Of a DNA stretch of 64,000 nt, positions 46,129 to 57,123 are shown piece by piece. The translations under genes were made by a program, and so were the position numbers. A model generated the notes under the pieces. It saw only the letters and a list, made by a program, of their open reading frames with translations. It searched no databases and was not told the origin of the DNA. Position 1 is the first letter of the stretch; every line of letters begins with the position of its first letter. The DNA lies in NCBI RefSeq assembly GCF_900104595.1, contig NZ_FNVY01000004.1, positions 992,001 through 1,056,000 on the forward strand, in the 5' to 3' direction. This DNA is from Enterococcus timonensis (GTDB taxonomy: Bacteria; Bacillota; Bacilli; Lactobacillales; Enterococcaceae).

Positions 46129-47179
46129 GGTTCAATCCATCTACCTTTCGAATTGGAAATAGTTTTTTATTTTTAAGCTTCATGCAATTTTTTTCGATAA
46201 GATGCCAAGAAATGTAAGCACAAATCATAACAAGTGGTAAGGTGAAGAAAAAATTTTGCAATTGAGAAAGTTGGTTATGAAACAAATACATCAAAAGCTG
46301 CTGAATGATGAAAGAATAAATATAAATCCCGTAAGATAAGTCGCCAAAACGACTGAAATTAGCTAGCTTTGGTACCGGTCCTAATGAGAAGAAAAAGATA
46401 AGATAGCTACCTGCAAAAGATAGCATTTCTGGCAAATGTCCTAAAAATATGCTGGCAATTATTAATACAAACGCCGCCAAAGCAATTTTACCATTTAGAA
46501 CAATAGTATCCCGCCAATAGTAAAATACCATTCCAGCAAAAAAATACATGCCTAAAAGCCAATAATAATAGCCTGTTTGAACATTTAGAAAAACCATTAC
46601 TAAACATAAGCCATATAAAATAAGACTAGTTTCTTTGCGTAATAATTTACTGAGACCTAAAACAATGATCACTATATAGTAAAAAAATTCGTACCAAAGT
46701 GTCCAAATCGAACCATTGATAGCATTCGGATAAATATTTTCAGTAAAGACACCAGGTAAATTGTAGCGCATAGTATACAAAGTCATATTTTTAAGATAAT
46801 CCCACGTCATTGGATGTTTGAAATAGGCTCCTAGTGGCAAATCGGATACTAACGGCCCTAAAACAAAAGCCGATAATAAGATGACTACAATAAAAGCGGG
46901 CATAATCCGCAAAACCCGGGCTTTAAAAAATTGAACAACATTATTCGTTCTTTGATAGCTCATGGGAATTAACAAACCAGAAATCACAAAAAAAATCATT
47001 ACTCCTAGAGATCCGGCGGTCATTTGTCCCCGACTAAGCAAATAAATAAATTCATGATTGTTCCCTGTTCCACTTAACGGATAGGAGTGAAACCAGACAA
47101 TTAAAATAGCAGCAAAAAAACGGATGATATCAAAATTATTGTTCTTGGTAACGACCAAGTGACTGCTTTTAGCTTCCAT
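46121..47179 (-). CDS. Acyltransferase family 3 (O-acetyltransferase-like)
   Basis: A 352-residue membrane protein with about ten helices. The N-terminal NNFDIIRFFAAILIVWFHSYPL carries the family His, and VMIFFVISGLLIPMS follows with the FFxxSGF-like motif. It probably O-acetylates a sugar of the polymer, possibly at the lipid-linked stage. It overlaps the epimerase gene by 8 bp and lies 21 bp after rmlB. Confidence 0.85.
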   Translation of the reverse strand: MEAKSSHLVVTKNNNFDIIRFFAAILIVWFHSYPLSGTGNNHEFIYLLSRGQMTAGSLGVMIFFVISGLLIPMSYQRTNNVVQFFKARVLRIMPAFIVVILLSAFVLGPLVSDLPLGAYFKHPMTWDYLKNMTLYTMRYNLPGVFTENIYPNAINGSIWTLWYEFFYYIVIIVLGLSKLLRKETSLILYGLCLVMVFLNVQTGYYYWLLGMYFFAGMVFYYWRDTIVLNGKIALAAFVLIIASIFLGHLPEMLSFAGSYLIFFFSLGPVPKLANFSRFGDLSYGIYIYSFIIQQLLMYLFHNQLSQLQNFFFTLPLVMICAYISWHLIEKNCMKLKNKKLFPIRKVDGLNHE

Positions 47180-47199
47180 CGTTCTCCTTTAGCCAGGAC

Positions 47200-48237
<1,038 letters not shown>

Positions 48238-48810
48238 CTAGATTTCACCGTAAACAAACGGATTATTTTTCTCAAATTCAGCAAACGTTGGGTGATGTGC
48301 ATCTTTTTCAGAAGTGATGGCTTTAGCTAAATCAAACGGCCAGTCAATTTTCAAAGCGGGATCGCTAAACATAATGCCACCATCAGCTTCTGGTGCATAG
48401 TAGTTGTCGCATTTGTACAAGAAATTCACGTCATTAGTTAAAGTACAAAAACCGTGAGCAAATCCTTTTGGTACTAAAAGTTGGCGGTGATTGGCTTCAC
48501 TTAAAATAAAGCCTTCATGTTGCCCATAAGTAGGTGAACCTTTACGCATATCGATAATCACGTCGTATAAGACACCAGTGACTACCCGAACAAGTTTTGT
48601 TTGCGCAGCCTGGCCTAATTGGAAATGCAAGCCCCGAACAACGCCTGCTTGGGCGGAAAAAGAATGGTTATCTTGAATAAAATTATAATTTAGTCCTGCT
48701 TCTTGAAAAACTTTTTCTGAATAACTTTCGGTAAAGTACCCACGATGGTCGCCAAAGACGGCCGGTTCTACGATAAAGGCATCTTGTAACGTTGTTTTTG
48801 TAACTTTCAT
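48238..48810 (-). CDS. rmlC: dTDP-4-dehydrorhamnose 3,5-epimerase RmlC
   Basis: A 190-residue cupin. DHRGYFTESY, QDNHSFSAQAGVVRGLHFQ (catalytic His), LVRVVTGVLYDVIIDMRKGSPTYG and LLVPKGFAHGF are present. It converts dTDP-4-keto-6-deoxyglucose to dTDP-4-keto-L-rhamnose. It lies 4 bp from rmlA and 9 bp from rmlB. Confidence 0.96.
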   Translation of the reverse strand: MKVTKTTLQDAFIVEPAVFGDHRGYFTESYSEKVFQEAGLNYNFIQDNHSFSAQAGVVRGLHFQLGQAAQTKLVRVVTGVLYDVIIDMRKGSPTYGQHEGFILSEANHRQLLVPKGFAHGFCTLTNDVNFLYKCDNYYAPEADGGIMFSDPALKIDWPFDLAKAITSEKDAHHPTFAEFEKNNPFVYGEI

Positions 48811-48814
48811 TTTT

Positions 48815-49687
48815 TTATTTTCCCTCCGCAGCTAAACGCAACATATATTGACCATAATCATTTTTCTTTAACGGTTGGGCTAAAGCAATCAACTGATCGC
48901 GATCAATGTAGTTCATTCGATATGCAATTTCTTCTAGACAAGCGACTTTTAAGTTTTGCCGTTTCTCAATGGTTTCAATAAAAGTTGACGCTTCAAGCAA
49001 AGATTCGTGCGTCCCAGTATCTAACCAAGCAAATCCTCGACCCATGACTTCAACAGATAATTCGCCAGCTTCTAAATAAACTTTATTAACATCAGTAATT
49101 TCTAATTCGCCACGTGGTGAAGGTGCAATATTTTTAGCAATTTCAACGACGCGGTTGTCGTAAAAGTAAAGACCAGTAACGGCAAAATTAGATTTTGGCT
49201 CTTCCGGTTTTTCTTCAATCGAAATAGCTTGCATCTCTTCGTTAAATTCCACTACGCCAAAGCGTTCTGGATCGTTGACATGATAGCCAAAGACAGTGGC
49301 GCCGACTTCTTTTTGGGCTGCTCTTTGCAACATTTTAGAAAGACCGCCACCATAATAAATATTGTCGCCTAAAATTAAGCAGACCGAATCATCCCCGATA
49401 AATTCTTCACCCAAAATAAACGCTTGGGCTAAGCCATCAGGACTTGGTTGCACTTTATATTGAATATTAATCCCAAGTTCTTTACCATCACCAAATAATT
49501 GTTCAAAACGAGGTGTGTCGTCAGGGGTAGAAATAATTAAAATATCTTTAATCCCCGCTAACATTAAAGTAGACATTGGGTAATAAATCATAGGTTTGTC
49601 GTAGATGGGCATCAATTGTTTCGATGTGGCTTTCGTTAGAGGATATAATCGTGTACCAGATCCTCCTGCTAAAATAATTCCTTTCAT
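48815..49687 (-). CDS. rmlA: Glucose-1-phosphate thymidylyltransferase RmlA
   Basis: A 290-residue nucleotidyltransferase. [35 protein letters not shown] is the full dTTP/glucose-1-P signature; [12 protein letters not shown] and [20 protein letters not shown] follow. It provides dTDP-glucose. The operon order rmlA-rmlC-rmlB is clear, but no rmlD follows within the window. Confidence 0.96.
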   Translation of the reverse strand: MKGIILAGGSGTRLYPLTKATSKQLMPIYDKPMIYYPMSTLMLAGIKDILIISTPDDTPRFEQLFGDGKELGINIQYKVQPSPDGLAQAFILGEEFIGDDSVCLILGDNIYYGGGLSKMLQRAAQKEVGATVFGYHVNDPERFGVVEFNEEMQAISIEEKPEEPKSNFAVTGLYFYDNRVVEIAKNIAPSPRGELEITDVNKVYLEAGELSVEVMGRGFAWLDTGTHESLLEASTFIETIEKRQNLKVACLEEIAYRMNYIDRDQLIALAQPLKKNDYGQYMLRLAAEGK

Positions 49688-49757
49688 AGTGACCTCTCCT
49701 TTTGTATGCTTTTCTTATTTTACCACAAGTCTGATTTCTTTATTCTGGAAAACATCT

Positions 49758-50573
49758 CTATTTAAATTGTCGATACGCTTGCCAAGTTCGTTTCCAAAAG
49801 TAGCGATCTTTTTCTTTAACGAATAATTTAACGGTTCGTTTTAATAATTGTTTTTTATGATTATTTGAAAACTGAGTATTGTAGCGTTGATAAAAAAGTT
49901 GCTCTCCTTGAAGAATACTCTCAAAGCGCTGATGGCTTACTTTTGTGTAATCAAGAACAGATAAGTCGTGCTGAATGATTTCTGGCAACACTCGTAAAGT
50001 GTATCCTCGTTTTCCCATTTCAAAAAACAACCAATGATCTAAAAAATCTAGCGGAAAATCATTATTAAAGCCGCCAATCACTTTTAGAAAATCGACATTT
50101 AAACATGCTCCGGAATTAATTCCCGTAAAAGGTTCCGAATATTCTCCGGCCGGCAATCCAGTAAATCCTTGCGCAATATAGCGGTCTGCTTTTAGCGGGG
50201 AAATTTGCTTTTGTCCGGCAAAAATCTGGGGGACAATCGCGCCAACTTCTGGCCCAAAATCTGCAGCTAAAAGCTCTTTTACGTAAGAAAGTGAAATTTG
50301 TGTGTCGTGATCCAAAAGTAAAAGTCCCAAACGATCTTCATTCGTTGCTAACAATTTTTCAAGCGCAAAGTTATAAGCTACCGCCACGCCCAGATTTCTC
50401 GGATCGTGGTGATAACTGACTGGTAATTGATTGAAACTCTCCTCTTGTGTAAAAGGAGAGTTGTCATAAATTAAAGTAGAAATCCCCAAATCAGCCAGTT
50501 CATTTAGCAATGGGTAAATGGGAAGATCTTTTGCATTCTTTTTGTAGACAACTAAGACAATACTTAATTTCAT
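49758..50573 (-). CDS. Glycosyltransferase family 2, rhamnosyltransferase type
   Basis: A 271-residue GT2 protein resembling RfbF/WchF-like rhamnosyltransferases: SIVLVVYKKN, STLIYDNSPF, DPRNLGVAVAYNFAL and LLLLDHDTQIS. The C-terminal segment GFNNDFPLDFLDHWLFFEMGKRGY is characteristic of the group. The ATG overlaps the polymerase stop (TAATG). It probably uses dTDP-L-rhamnose or its 4-epimer. Confidence 0.8.
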   Translation of the reverse strand: MKLSIVLVVYKKNAKDLPIYPLLNELADLGISTLIYDNSPFTQEESFNQLPVSYHHDPRNLGVAVAYNFALEKLLATNEDRLGLLLLDHDTQISLSYVKELLAADFGPEVGAIVPQIFAGQKQISPLKADRYIAQGFTGLPAGEYSEPFTGINSGACLNVDFLKVIGGFNNDFPLDFLDHWLFFEMGKRGYTLRVLPEIIQHDLSVLDYTKVSHQRFESILQGEQLFYQRYNTQFSNNHKKQLLKRTVKLFVKEKDRYFWKRTWQAYRQFK

Positions 50574-51919
50574 TAGGCGACCTCTTCATTTTTGTTGTCT
50601 TTACTATCTCTAAATAACTTGTAGCTTAATACAATGACTGGCAATAAGAAGCCTAGGCCAATGGGACCATTTAAAAACGGATTAATATTGGTTACTAAAA
50701 TCATTGCTAAAGTGCAGCCTAACAATCCAATATTGATATTATCTAATTTTTTTCGAATCATGAAACTTCGGAAAAAATAATATAACGGAAGGAGCGCATA
50801 AAGTAGCCAAATCAGGGTACCAATTAAGCCTTGTTCGACATATATATCCACAAAACTCATTTCAATACCGGTAATTCGATCACCAATTTTCGTCCCATAA
50901 CCATTTCCGACTATAGCGCCCACTTTAGAAGCTTTAATAATCCGAATGGAATCTTGAAATAAAACCAAACGAACATTCATGGAGACATCTTCCACTGGTT
51001 GTTCTTCTTGATATTCACTTTGACTTGCGCCACCAGGTTCACTGAAACGAGAAATTGTCGAATTCGTGTAAAAATAAAAAGTACCCATAATAGCAACCAC
51101 TAAAATGATTAATCGACGTACATTATTCTTTTTGCTTAAAGCCAAACTTTGCCGATTTCCCCAGAAATAAATAACAATTTTAGTAAGCACATAAGTTAGA
51201 AGACCCACTAAATAGCCTAAATACAAACCACGAGTTTCAGATAAAATAACAGAAACAGTTCCTAACACCATTACCAAGCCTTGAAACTTAGTCAATTGTT
51301 TTTCCATTAATTTGATGGTGCCAATAATTAAAGTAAACAAAACTAAGAAATGCGATTTATAAAAAACACCTCTGGACGGTCTGAAATATAAGTCACCTGG
51401 AAAAAGTGCGTTCACATCTTTATAAAAATAGTAAAATTGGCTGTCAGTCATAAATTTACCAATTAAGGTAATCGTAATTGTAATCAGAGAAACTACCAAC
51501 GTGGCCCAAAAAAGGACCGTGACCAGATTTTTTACTGAGAATCGTTTTTCATCAATATAGTAAATAAAAGGAATAATCAAAATAACAAAAATCACCCGCA
51601 ACGAGTCTGTGACAATCATTCCCAGACCATGATGATTCATTATCCCTAATAAAGCGCTGGCTCCAATCCAGACGACCATCGCAATACTTAGCCAAAAAAT
51701 GGCCGTATTTGGTTTAATAAAATAGCTCAACAATTCTTTTCGAGAATCCTTATTTAAGATAAATCGGCAACCGAAAATCAACAATATCCCAATAAAAAGT
51801 ACTTGGCGAATGGATAAGGGTCCGATTTCAATAAAACGACCTCCTCCACCAGCAAATAACTCAAAAAACAGAACGAACAAAAAGTACTTTTCAAATTTAG
51901 TAATTTCTTTTGTTTTCAC
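50573..51919 (-). CDS. Wzy/O-antigen ligase-type polymerase
   Basis: About 448 residues with about 11-12 membrane helices and a large loop (FSEPGGASQSEYQEEQPVEDVSMNVRLVLFQDSIRIIKASKVGAIVGNGYG) of the Wzy_C/O-antigen ligase type. The start is taken at GTG 51919, eight bases after AGGA; the GTG at 51925 is too close to it. First gene of the second operon, opposite to tagO. It would polymerise repeat units outside the membrane. Confidence 0.8.
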   Translation of the reverse strand: MKTKEITKFEKYFLFVLFFELFAGGGGRFIEIGPLSIRQVLFIGILLIFGCRFILNKDSRKELLSYFIKPNTAIFWLSIAMVVWIGASALLGIMNHHGLGMIVTDSLRVIFVILIIPFIYYIDEKRFSVKNLVTVLFWATLVVSLITITITLIGKFMTDSQFYYFYKDVNALFPGDLYFRPSRGVFYKSHFLVLFTLIIGTIKLMEKQLTKFQGLVMVLGTVSVILSETRGLYLGYLVGLLTYVLTKIVIYFWGNRQSLALSKKNNVRRLIILVVAIMGTFYFYTNSTISRFSEPGGASQSEYQEEQPVEDVSMNVRLVLFQDSIRIIKASKVGAIVGNGYGTKIGDRITGIEMSFVDIYVEQGLIGTLIWLLYALLPLYYFFRSFMIRKKLDNINIGLLGCTLAMILVTNINPFLNGPIGLGFLLPVIVLSYKLFRDSKDNKNEEVA

Positions 51920-52109
51920 TAACACTATCCTACTTCCATAAAAATTTTATTTTCTCCTAAAATAAATCCTTCCTAATCTTAATAAAACAGCCGATGAAAA
52001 TCAAGTCAGGCCCATAAATCTAAAATATTCTTAAAGAAGCATAGCATGAAAATTGTTTCTATTGTAGAATGGAGATAGTTCTTTATCTCTAGGAAAGTGA
52101 GTCTCTTAC

Positions 52110-53231
52110 ATGAATTACACTTTTAACATTTTTTTCAAACTCTTTGTCACCTTTCTGCTTTCATTAGTCATTACTCCTTTAGTTCGGATGTTGGCTTTTA
52201 AAATCGGTGCCGTCGACAACCCTAATGCCAGACGGATGAATCGAATAGCGATGCCCACAATTGGTGGCTTGGCTGTTTTTATAAGTTTCTCAATTTCTGC
52301 TTTCTTATTATTCGACGGAATAGTTCCCCGGGACTATTTGATAAAAATCTGGATTGGGGCTGCGATTATTGTGGCCACTGGTATGATTGACGATGTGAAA
52401 GAGATTTCTCCTAAATTAAAAACCCTCGGCATTTTGATTGCTGCTTTAGAAATTTATTTTGTTGCTGGTATCCATTTTGATCAATTAACGGTGCCTTTTT
52501 TGGGGACGATTCACTTGGGCATCTTTGCACTCCCTATGACCATTCTTTGGATTATGGCAATTACCAATGCCGTGAATTTAATCGATGGACTTGATGGACT
52601 AGCATCAGGCGTTTCCATCATCGCCCTTGGAACAATTGGTGTGATTGGTTATTTTTTCCTTCATCCAGATGCGATTTATATTCCAATTTTAATTTTTATT
52701 TTAGTCGCTGCTATTGGCGGATTTTTCCCTTATAACTTTTATCCGGCAAAAATCTATCTTGGTGACACCGGCGCTTTATTTCTAGGTTTTATGATTTCTG
52801 TTTTATCGTTACAAGGTTTGAAAAATGCAACGATTATAACCGTTATTACACCCATGATTATTCTAGGCGTGCCCATAACGGATACAGTTTTTGCAATAAT
52901 TCGCCGCTATATCAATAATCAACCGATTTCTTCAGCCGATAAAATGCACTTGCATCACCGCTTACTTTCTTTAGGTTTTACTCACCGTGGTGCTGTGTTG
53001 GCCATTTACTCTTTAGCTTTACTTTTTTCATTAATTGCTTTTTTACTCAGTTATAACAGTAACTCTTGGGGAACAATTTTATTAATTCTCTCCCTGATCT
53101 TTGGTCTCGAACTTTTCGCCGAGCTCATCGGTTTAATGGGGCCAAATCATCAGCCGGTTCTTTACTTTTTCCATATGATTGGTAGTAAAGAATTCCGCGA
53201 TCAAAATTTGCATAAGAAAAAGAAAAAATAG
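52110..53231 (+). CDS. tagO: Undecaprenyl-phosphate GlcNAc-1-phosphate transferase TagO
   Basis: A 373-residue polytopic enzyme with about 11 helices. Catalytic motifs of the MraY/WecA family are present: GMIDDVKEISPKLK, NAVNLIDGLDGLASG, YLGDTGALFLGF and KMHLHHRLLSLGFTHR. It transfers GlcNAc-1-P to undecaprenyl phosphate to prime wall teichoic acid and other glycans. ATG 52110 follows AGGAAAGTGAG. It diverges from the second polysaccharide operon and may prime it, since no other priming enzyme is in that cluster. Confidence 0.93.
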   Translation: MNYTFNIFFKLFVTFLLSLVITPLVRMLAFKIGAVDNPNARRMNRIAMPTIGGLAVFISFSISAFLLFDGIVPRDYLIKIWIGAAIIVATGMIDDVKEISPKLKTLGILIAALEIYFVAGIHFDQLTVPFLGTIHLGIFALPMTILWIMAITNAVNLIDGLDGLASGVSIIALGTIGVIGYFFLHPDAIYIPILIFILVAAIGGFFPYNFYPAKIYLGDTGALFLGFMISVLSLQGLKNATIITVITPMIILGVPITDTVFAIIRRYINNQPISSADKMHLHHRLLSLGFTHRGAVLAIYSLALLFSLIAFLLSYNSNSWGTILLILSLIFGLELFAELIGLMGPNHQPVLYFFHMIGSKEFRDQNLHKKKKK

Positions 53232-53256
53232 CGTCCTGCTGGGCGCTATTTTTGTA
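53226..53256. terminator. Terminator between tagO and the YihY gene
   Basis: AATAGCG...CGCTATT with a short loop and a T run after it on the plus strand. Convergent genes end on either side. Confidence 0.8.
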
Positions 53257-53259
53257 TCT

Positions 53260-54183
53260 TTATGAATTTTTACGACGCTTAAACCAATCTTTAACTCGAC
53301 GAAAGTGATCTACCACATCCCTACGTTCTTCCAATTCTTCCCCCAAGAAGACTTCGGCAATTACCGCGTTTAATACCGCCCCTAGTATAATTATCGTGGC
53401 GGCAAAATTGAGCCACAGCATTAAGACGATGAAACTTCCGATGATTTGATAACTAGCCATAGCTGGTGAAAACATCGCCATATAAATACCAAATACTTGT
53501 GAAAGTAAGAGCCACCCGATGGAAGTAAATATAGCACCGGGTAAAACGTGTTTTAATTTAATTTTGGCATTAGGCAATACTCGATAGATGAGAATCATCA
53601 CTACAACTAGGCCAATGATGACTACTGGCCATTTTAAAGTGGCGAAGGTGTCGAGAATATTGGTAGAAAAATGGAAGACACTTTGGAACCAGTTGAGGAC
53701 TTGTTGACCGATTCCTAAGACTAAAACCAAAGCTAATAAAGCAATAATCAATAAAAACATCATTAAAAAAGAAACTATTTTGGCCCAAATAAAATTTCGG
53801 CGCCCCTCGACGCCATATGCTTTATTCATCGCGTTTTGCAAGGCATTAATACTTTTTGACGCCGACCAAATCGTTGCCAAAGCTGAAAAAGAAAGAACAC
53901 CGGTGGAACTTTCCGTCAGTAAATTTACCACGGCTGGTTCCAATTGCTGATAAATTTCAGTTGGCATCAGCTCTTTAATATAAGGAAGGACGGTATTGGG
54001 ATCAAGATTTAAATAAGGTAAAATACTGCCGACTGTTAGCAATAATGGAAACAAGAAAAGTAATAAATAATAAGCGACCACCACCGCCGATGTCCCCATT
54101 TCCGCATCTTTCATTCGCTGTGCGGTAATTCGGATGATTTGCAATAATTTTTGATTTTTAATATATTTTTCAATCAGTCCCAT
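53260..54183 (-). CDS. YihY/BrkB family membrane protein
   Basis: A 307-residue protein with six membrane helices in the family arrangement: AEMGTSAVVVAYYLLLFLFPLLLTVGSILPYL, IWSASKSINALQNAMNKAYGVEGRRNF and LPNAKIKLKHVLPGAIFTSIGWLL. The former ribonuclease BN name is not valid for it. The function is not established; transport has been suggested for relatives. The C-terminus is charged. It has an AGGAGG-type RBS. Confidence 0.9.
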   Translation of the reverse strand: MGLIEKYIKNQKLLQIIRITAQRMKDAEMGTSAVVVAYYLLLFLFPLLLTVGSILPYLNLDPNTVLPYIKELMPTEIYQQLEPAVVNLLTESSTGVLSFSALATIWSASKSINALQNAMNKAYGVEGRRNFIWAKIVSFLMMFLLIIALLALVLVLGIGQQVLNWFQSVFHFSTNILDTFATLKWPVVIIGLVVVMILIYRVLPNAKIKLKHVLPGAIFTSIGWLLLSQVFGIYMAMFSPAMASYQIIGSFIVLMLWLNFAATIIILGAVLNAVIAEVFLGEELEERRDVVDHFRRVKDWFKRRKNS

Positions 54184-54224
54184 CTTCGTCCTCCTTTCTT
54201 CCGATCTTTATTTTAATAAATGAA

Positions 54225-54285
54225 CAAAAAACAGCTCCGCAAGCGGCGGCTAAAAGTTAGTCGTTGTTTGCTGGAGCTTTTCGCG
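54225..54285 (-). terminator. Terminator of the methionine aminopeptidase gene
   Basis: On the minus strand AGCTCCAGCAA and TTGCGGAGCT form the base of a long hairpin, followed by a run of T. Confidence 0.75.
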
Positions 54286-54302
54286 CTATTGCTAAATTTA
54301 AT

Positions 54303-55067
54303 TTAGTAAGTTCCTTCAACACCTTGACTTGTCAGTAAAAGTGGGCCGTTTTTAGTAATCGCCAAAGTATGTTCATATTGACATGACCATTTACCATCTC
54401 TAGTATAAGCGGTCCAACCATTTGGATCCATCTTCATTTTCCAAGTGCCAATGTTAACCATGGGCTCGATGGTAATTAACATACCTTCTCTAAGACGCAT
54501 GCCGCGCCCAGCTTCCCCAAAATGTGGAATGTTTGGTTCTTCGTGAATGGAAGGACCAATTCCGTGACCAACAAAATCCCGGACAACGGATAAACCTTCA
54601 CTTTCCACATAAGTCTGAATCGCATGACCAATATCGCCAATCCGATTGCCAACTTGCGCTTGTTCAATTCCTAAGTACATGGATTTTTTAGTCACATCCA
54701 TTAAATGTTGAATTTCAGGTGTCACTTCCCCTACTGCATACGCCCAACAAGAATCAGACATCGCACCTTTATATTCCACGCACATGTCGACCTTGATTAA
54801 GTCGCCATTTTTTAAAACTTCTTTGCGGGGAAATCCGTGACAAATTTCCGAATTTACGGAAACACAAGTCGCATATTTATACCCTTCAAAGCCCATTTGC
54901 GCCGCAATAGCACCATGGTCTTTGATAATTTTCCGGACAAACATTTCAATGTCCCAACTAGTAATACCTGGTTTAATAAAGCCCCGTAATTGTTGGTGAA
55001 CATTGGCCAACACTTCGCCGGATTCTCTCATTGCTTCAATCTCGCGAGCTGATTTTAACGTAATCAT
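54303..55067 (-). CDS. map: Methionine aminopeptidase type I
   Basis: About 254 residues from ATG 55067. The five metal ligands of the pita-bread fold are visible: IKVDMCVEYKGAMSDSCW, VGHGIGPSIHEEPNIP and TIEPMVNIG, plus a C-terminal YEHTLAIT. It removes the initiator Met from nascent proteins. The frame can be extended to a TTG at 55091, but that would put AGGAG inside the gene. Stands alone, divergent from the phosphoglycerol transferase gene. Confidence 0.95.
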   Translation of the reverse strand: MITLKSAREIEAMRESGEVLANVHQQLRGFIKPGITSWDIEMFVRKIIKDHGAIAAQMGFEGYKYATCVSVNSEICHGFPRKEVLKNGDLIKVDMCVEYKGAMSDSCWAYAVGEVTPEIQHLMDVTKKSMYLGIEQAQVGNRIGDIGHAIQTYVESEGLSVVRDFVGHGIGPSIHEEPNIPHFGEAGRGMRLREGMLITIEPMVNIGTWKMKMDPNGWTAYTRDGKWSCQYEHTLAITKNGPLLLTSQGVEGTY

Positions 55068-55207
55068 GATTTTTATCGCACTCCTATTCAATCATAGTTT
55101 AGCATATTTCAGAAATTTAACAAATAGTTGACATTTTCATGGAAACAATCATTTTATTCTTAATCTATGTTAAAATGCCTATAATATCGTTTTTTGGGGG
55201 AACACAA

Positions 55208-57070
55208 ATGCTAATATTAATTTTCATTTTTTTTGCACTGCTACTAATTACATACAAAAGAAGCAAATATCGTACCACGAGAAGCGCTATTTTTCGCAGT
55301 TTGTGGCTAGTTATTTTAACGACTGTCGCCACCTTATTTGGAACTAGACTCGTTCATGGCACTATTTTACCAAACTTCCTTTTTTGGCAAACTTGGGTAA
55401 AATCACCGCGTTGGTCGCTACTGATTTTTGTCCTTCTAGCTGGATTTATTTTAGGTGGTATTATTCTTTTCACGTGGAATCAGATCCTAGGAAAAATTCA
55501 TTTGAAAAAAATAACTTTTTTCGATGGCTTTTTTTTAAGTTTAACAATTCTTTTGATTTTTATCGGCTTTTTGATTCCTTTATCTAGTTACTGGGGGATG
55601 GATCATTTCAGCAATCTGGCCATTGATCAAATCGTTTATCATTTAACGGAACCTCTACAAGGATCTGACGCTTCGCAAATTTATGCTTTCATTGAACTTC
55701 CTTTTTTAACCGCACTTTTTGCAACTTTTCTAGCTGGTGAAATCATTTATCAAATGTTAGCTTTTTCTCATAAGAAAGTGGCGATTCCTACTTTGCGGAA
55801 AAAACCGAAACGTCATCCTGCCCTCCGCAAGTTTTTCCTATTATTATCAGGAATTATCATTTTGTTGGCTGGATTTACTTTAGGTCTTTCTCGGATTGGC
55901 TTTGCCGAAGTTCGCGCCTACTTTTTTGAATCTAGTACGTTGTATGAAGATGAGTATGTCGACCCACGAACAACAGAAATTGTCTTCCCAGAACAAAAAA
56001 GAAATTTAATTTATATTTTTCTAGAATCTATGGAAGGCACTTATTATTCCACTGATTTAGGGGGCGGTCAAGAAGAAAACTTGTTGCCTAATATGGCTGA
56101 CTTATCTGAAAATGGTGGCACCAATTTTTCTAATTCCAATTTATTAGGTGGCGCCTTGCAAGTTCCTGGCGTAGGTTTTACCGCGGGTGGAATGGTAGCT
56201 CAAACAGCTGGTATCCCACTTATTACGACAGTAAATGGGAATGACTACGGGAACACCTCTTCTTATTTGCCTGGAGCTTATTCTTTAGGGGAAATCTTGG
56301 CAGAGGCTGGTTACAATCAGACCTTACTTTTGGGCTCGGAAGCTAGTTTTGGTGGTCGCGATAAATATTTTACCCAACATGGCAATTACAATATCGTTGA
56401 TTACAACTCCGCCATTGAAAATGAATGGATTCCAGAAGATTATCTTATTTGGTGGGGGTATGAAGATGCTAAACTTTTCGAATTCGCTAAAAATACCATT
56501 ACTGAAATGTCCACTGGCACTCAACCTTTCAACTTTACGATGATCACCGCTGACACTCACTTTGAGGACGGCCTAGTAACGGACCAGACGCCAATTATCT
56601 ATGACGATCAATATTCTAACGTCATTCATTATTCTGACCAAATGGTTTATGAATTACTAACTTGGATTATGGAACAACCTTTTTATGAAAATACGACCAT
56701 TGTTTTAGCAGGCGATCACTTAAGTATGGATAAAGATTTCTTCGATAACTTACCTACTGATTATGAGCGCAATGTCTTTAATTTGTTTTTAAACTCTGCA
56801 GTTAGTACCGATAATATTAAAAATCGGCAATTTTCTACTTTAGATTTATATCCTACAACGCTAGCCGCGCTTGGTGCAGTCATTCCTGGAGACAGACTCG
56901 CTCTTGGTACTAATTTATTCTCCGAAACACCCACTTTAATGGAAGAATATGGTTTCGATAATCTTTACTCCCAAATGGCTATGGGTTCAAAATATTACTC
57001 ACAAAAAATTATGAAAAATTCAGAAGCAGAAGTGGTCAACACACTAGATGATTCCGGGACTAGTGAATAA
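55208..57070 (+). CDS. LtaS/MdoB-like phosphoglycerol transferase, membrane-anchored
   Basis: About 620 residues from ATG 55208 behind GGGGGA; the frame from 55139 lacks an RBS. Five N-terminal helices anchor an extracellular sulfatase-fold domain from about residue 260. IYIFLESMEGTYYS gives the first metal Glu; GFTAGGMVAQTAGIPL contains the probable nucleophile Thr in an MdoB-like rather than LtaS-like setting; TADTHFEDG and VLAGDHLSM give the metal His/Asp. It moves glycerol phosphate onto lipoteichoic acid or a glycan. The MdoB-like motif favours glycan decoration; the acceptor is not known. Confidence 0.83.
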   Translation: MLILIFIFFALLLITYKRSKYRTTRSAIFRSLWLVILTTVATLFGTRLVHGTILPNFLFWQTWVKSPRWSLLIFVLLAGFILGGIILFTWNQILGKIHLKKITFFDGFFLSLTILLIFIGFLIPLSSYWGMDHFSNLAIDQIVYHLTEPLQGSDASQIYAFIELPFLTALFATFLAGEIIYQMLAFSHKKVAIPTLRKKPKRHPALRKFFLLLSGIIILLAGFTLGLSRIGFAEVRAYFFESSTLYEDEYVDPRTTEIVFPEQKRNLIYIFLESMEGTYYSTDLGGGQEENLLPNMADLSENGGTNFSNSNLLGGALQVPGVGFTAGGMVAQTAGIPLITTVNGNDYGNTSSYLPGAYSLGEILAEAGYNQTLLLGSEASFGGRDKYFTQHGNYNIVDYNSAIENEWIPEDYLIWWGYEDAKLFEFAKNTITEMSTGTQPFNFTMITADTHFEDGLVTDQTPIIYDDQYSNVIHYSDQMVYELLTWIMEQPFYENTTIVLAGDHLSMDKDFFDNLPTDYERNVFNLFLNSAVSTDNIKNRQFSTLDLYPTTLAALGAVIPGDRLALGTNLFSETPTLMEEYGFDNLYSQMAMGSKYYSQKIMKNSEAEVVNTLDDSGTSE

Positions 57071-57123
57071 GTGCTCTGTGTGCTAAAATAATTATAGAAA
57101 ATATTTAGGGGGACAAACATAAG

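Noticed and set aside
55128-55184. TTGACA near 55133 with TATAAT at 55179 as a promoter for the phosphoglycerol transferase
   Set aside because: The two hexamers are too far apart to form one promoter; no good -35 stands 17 bp before the TATAAT.
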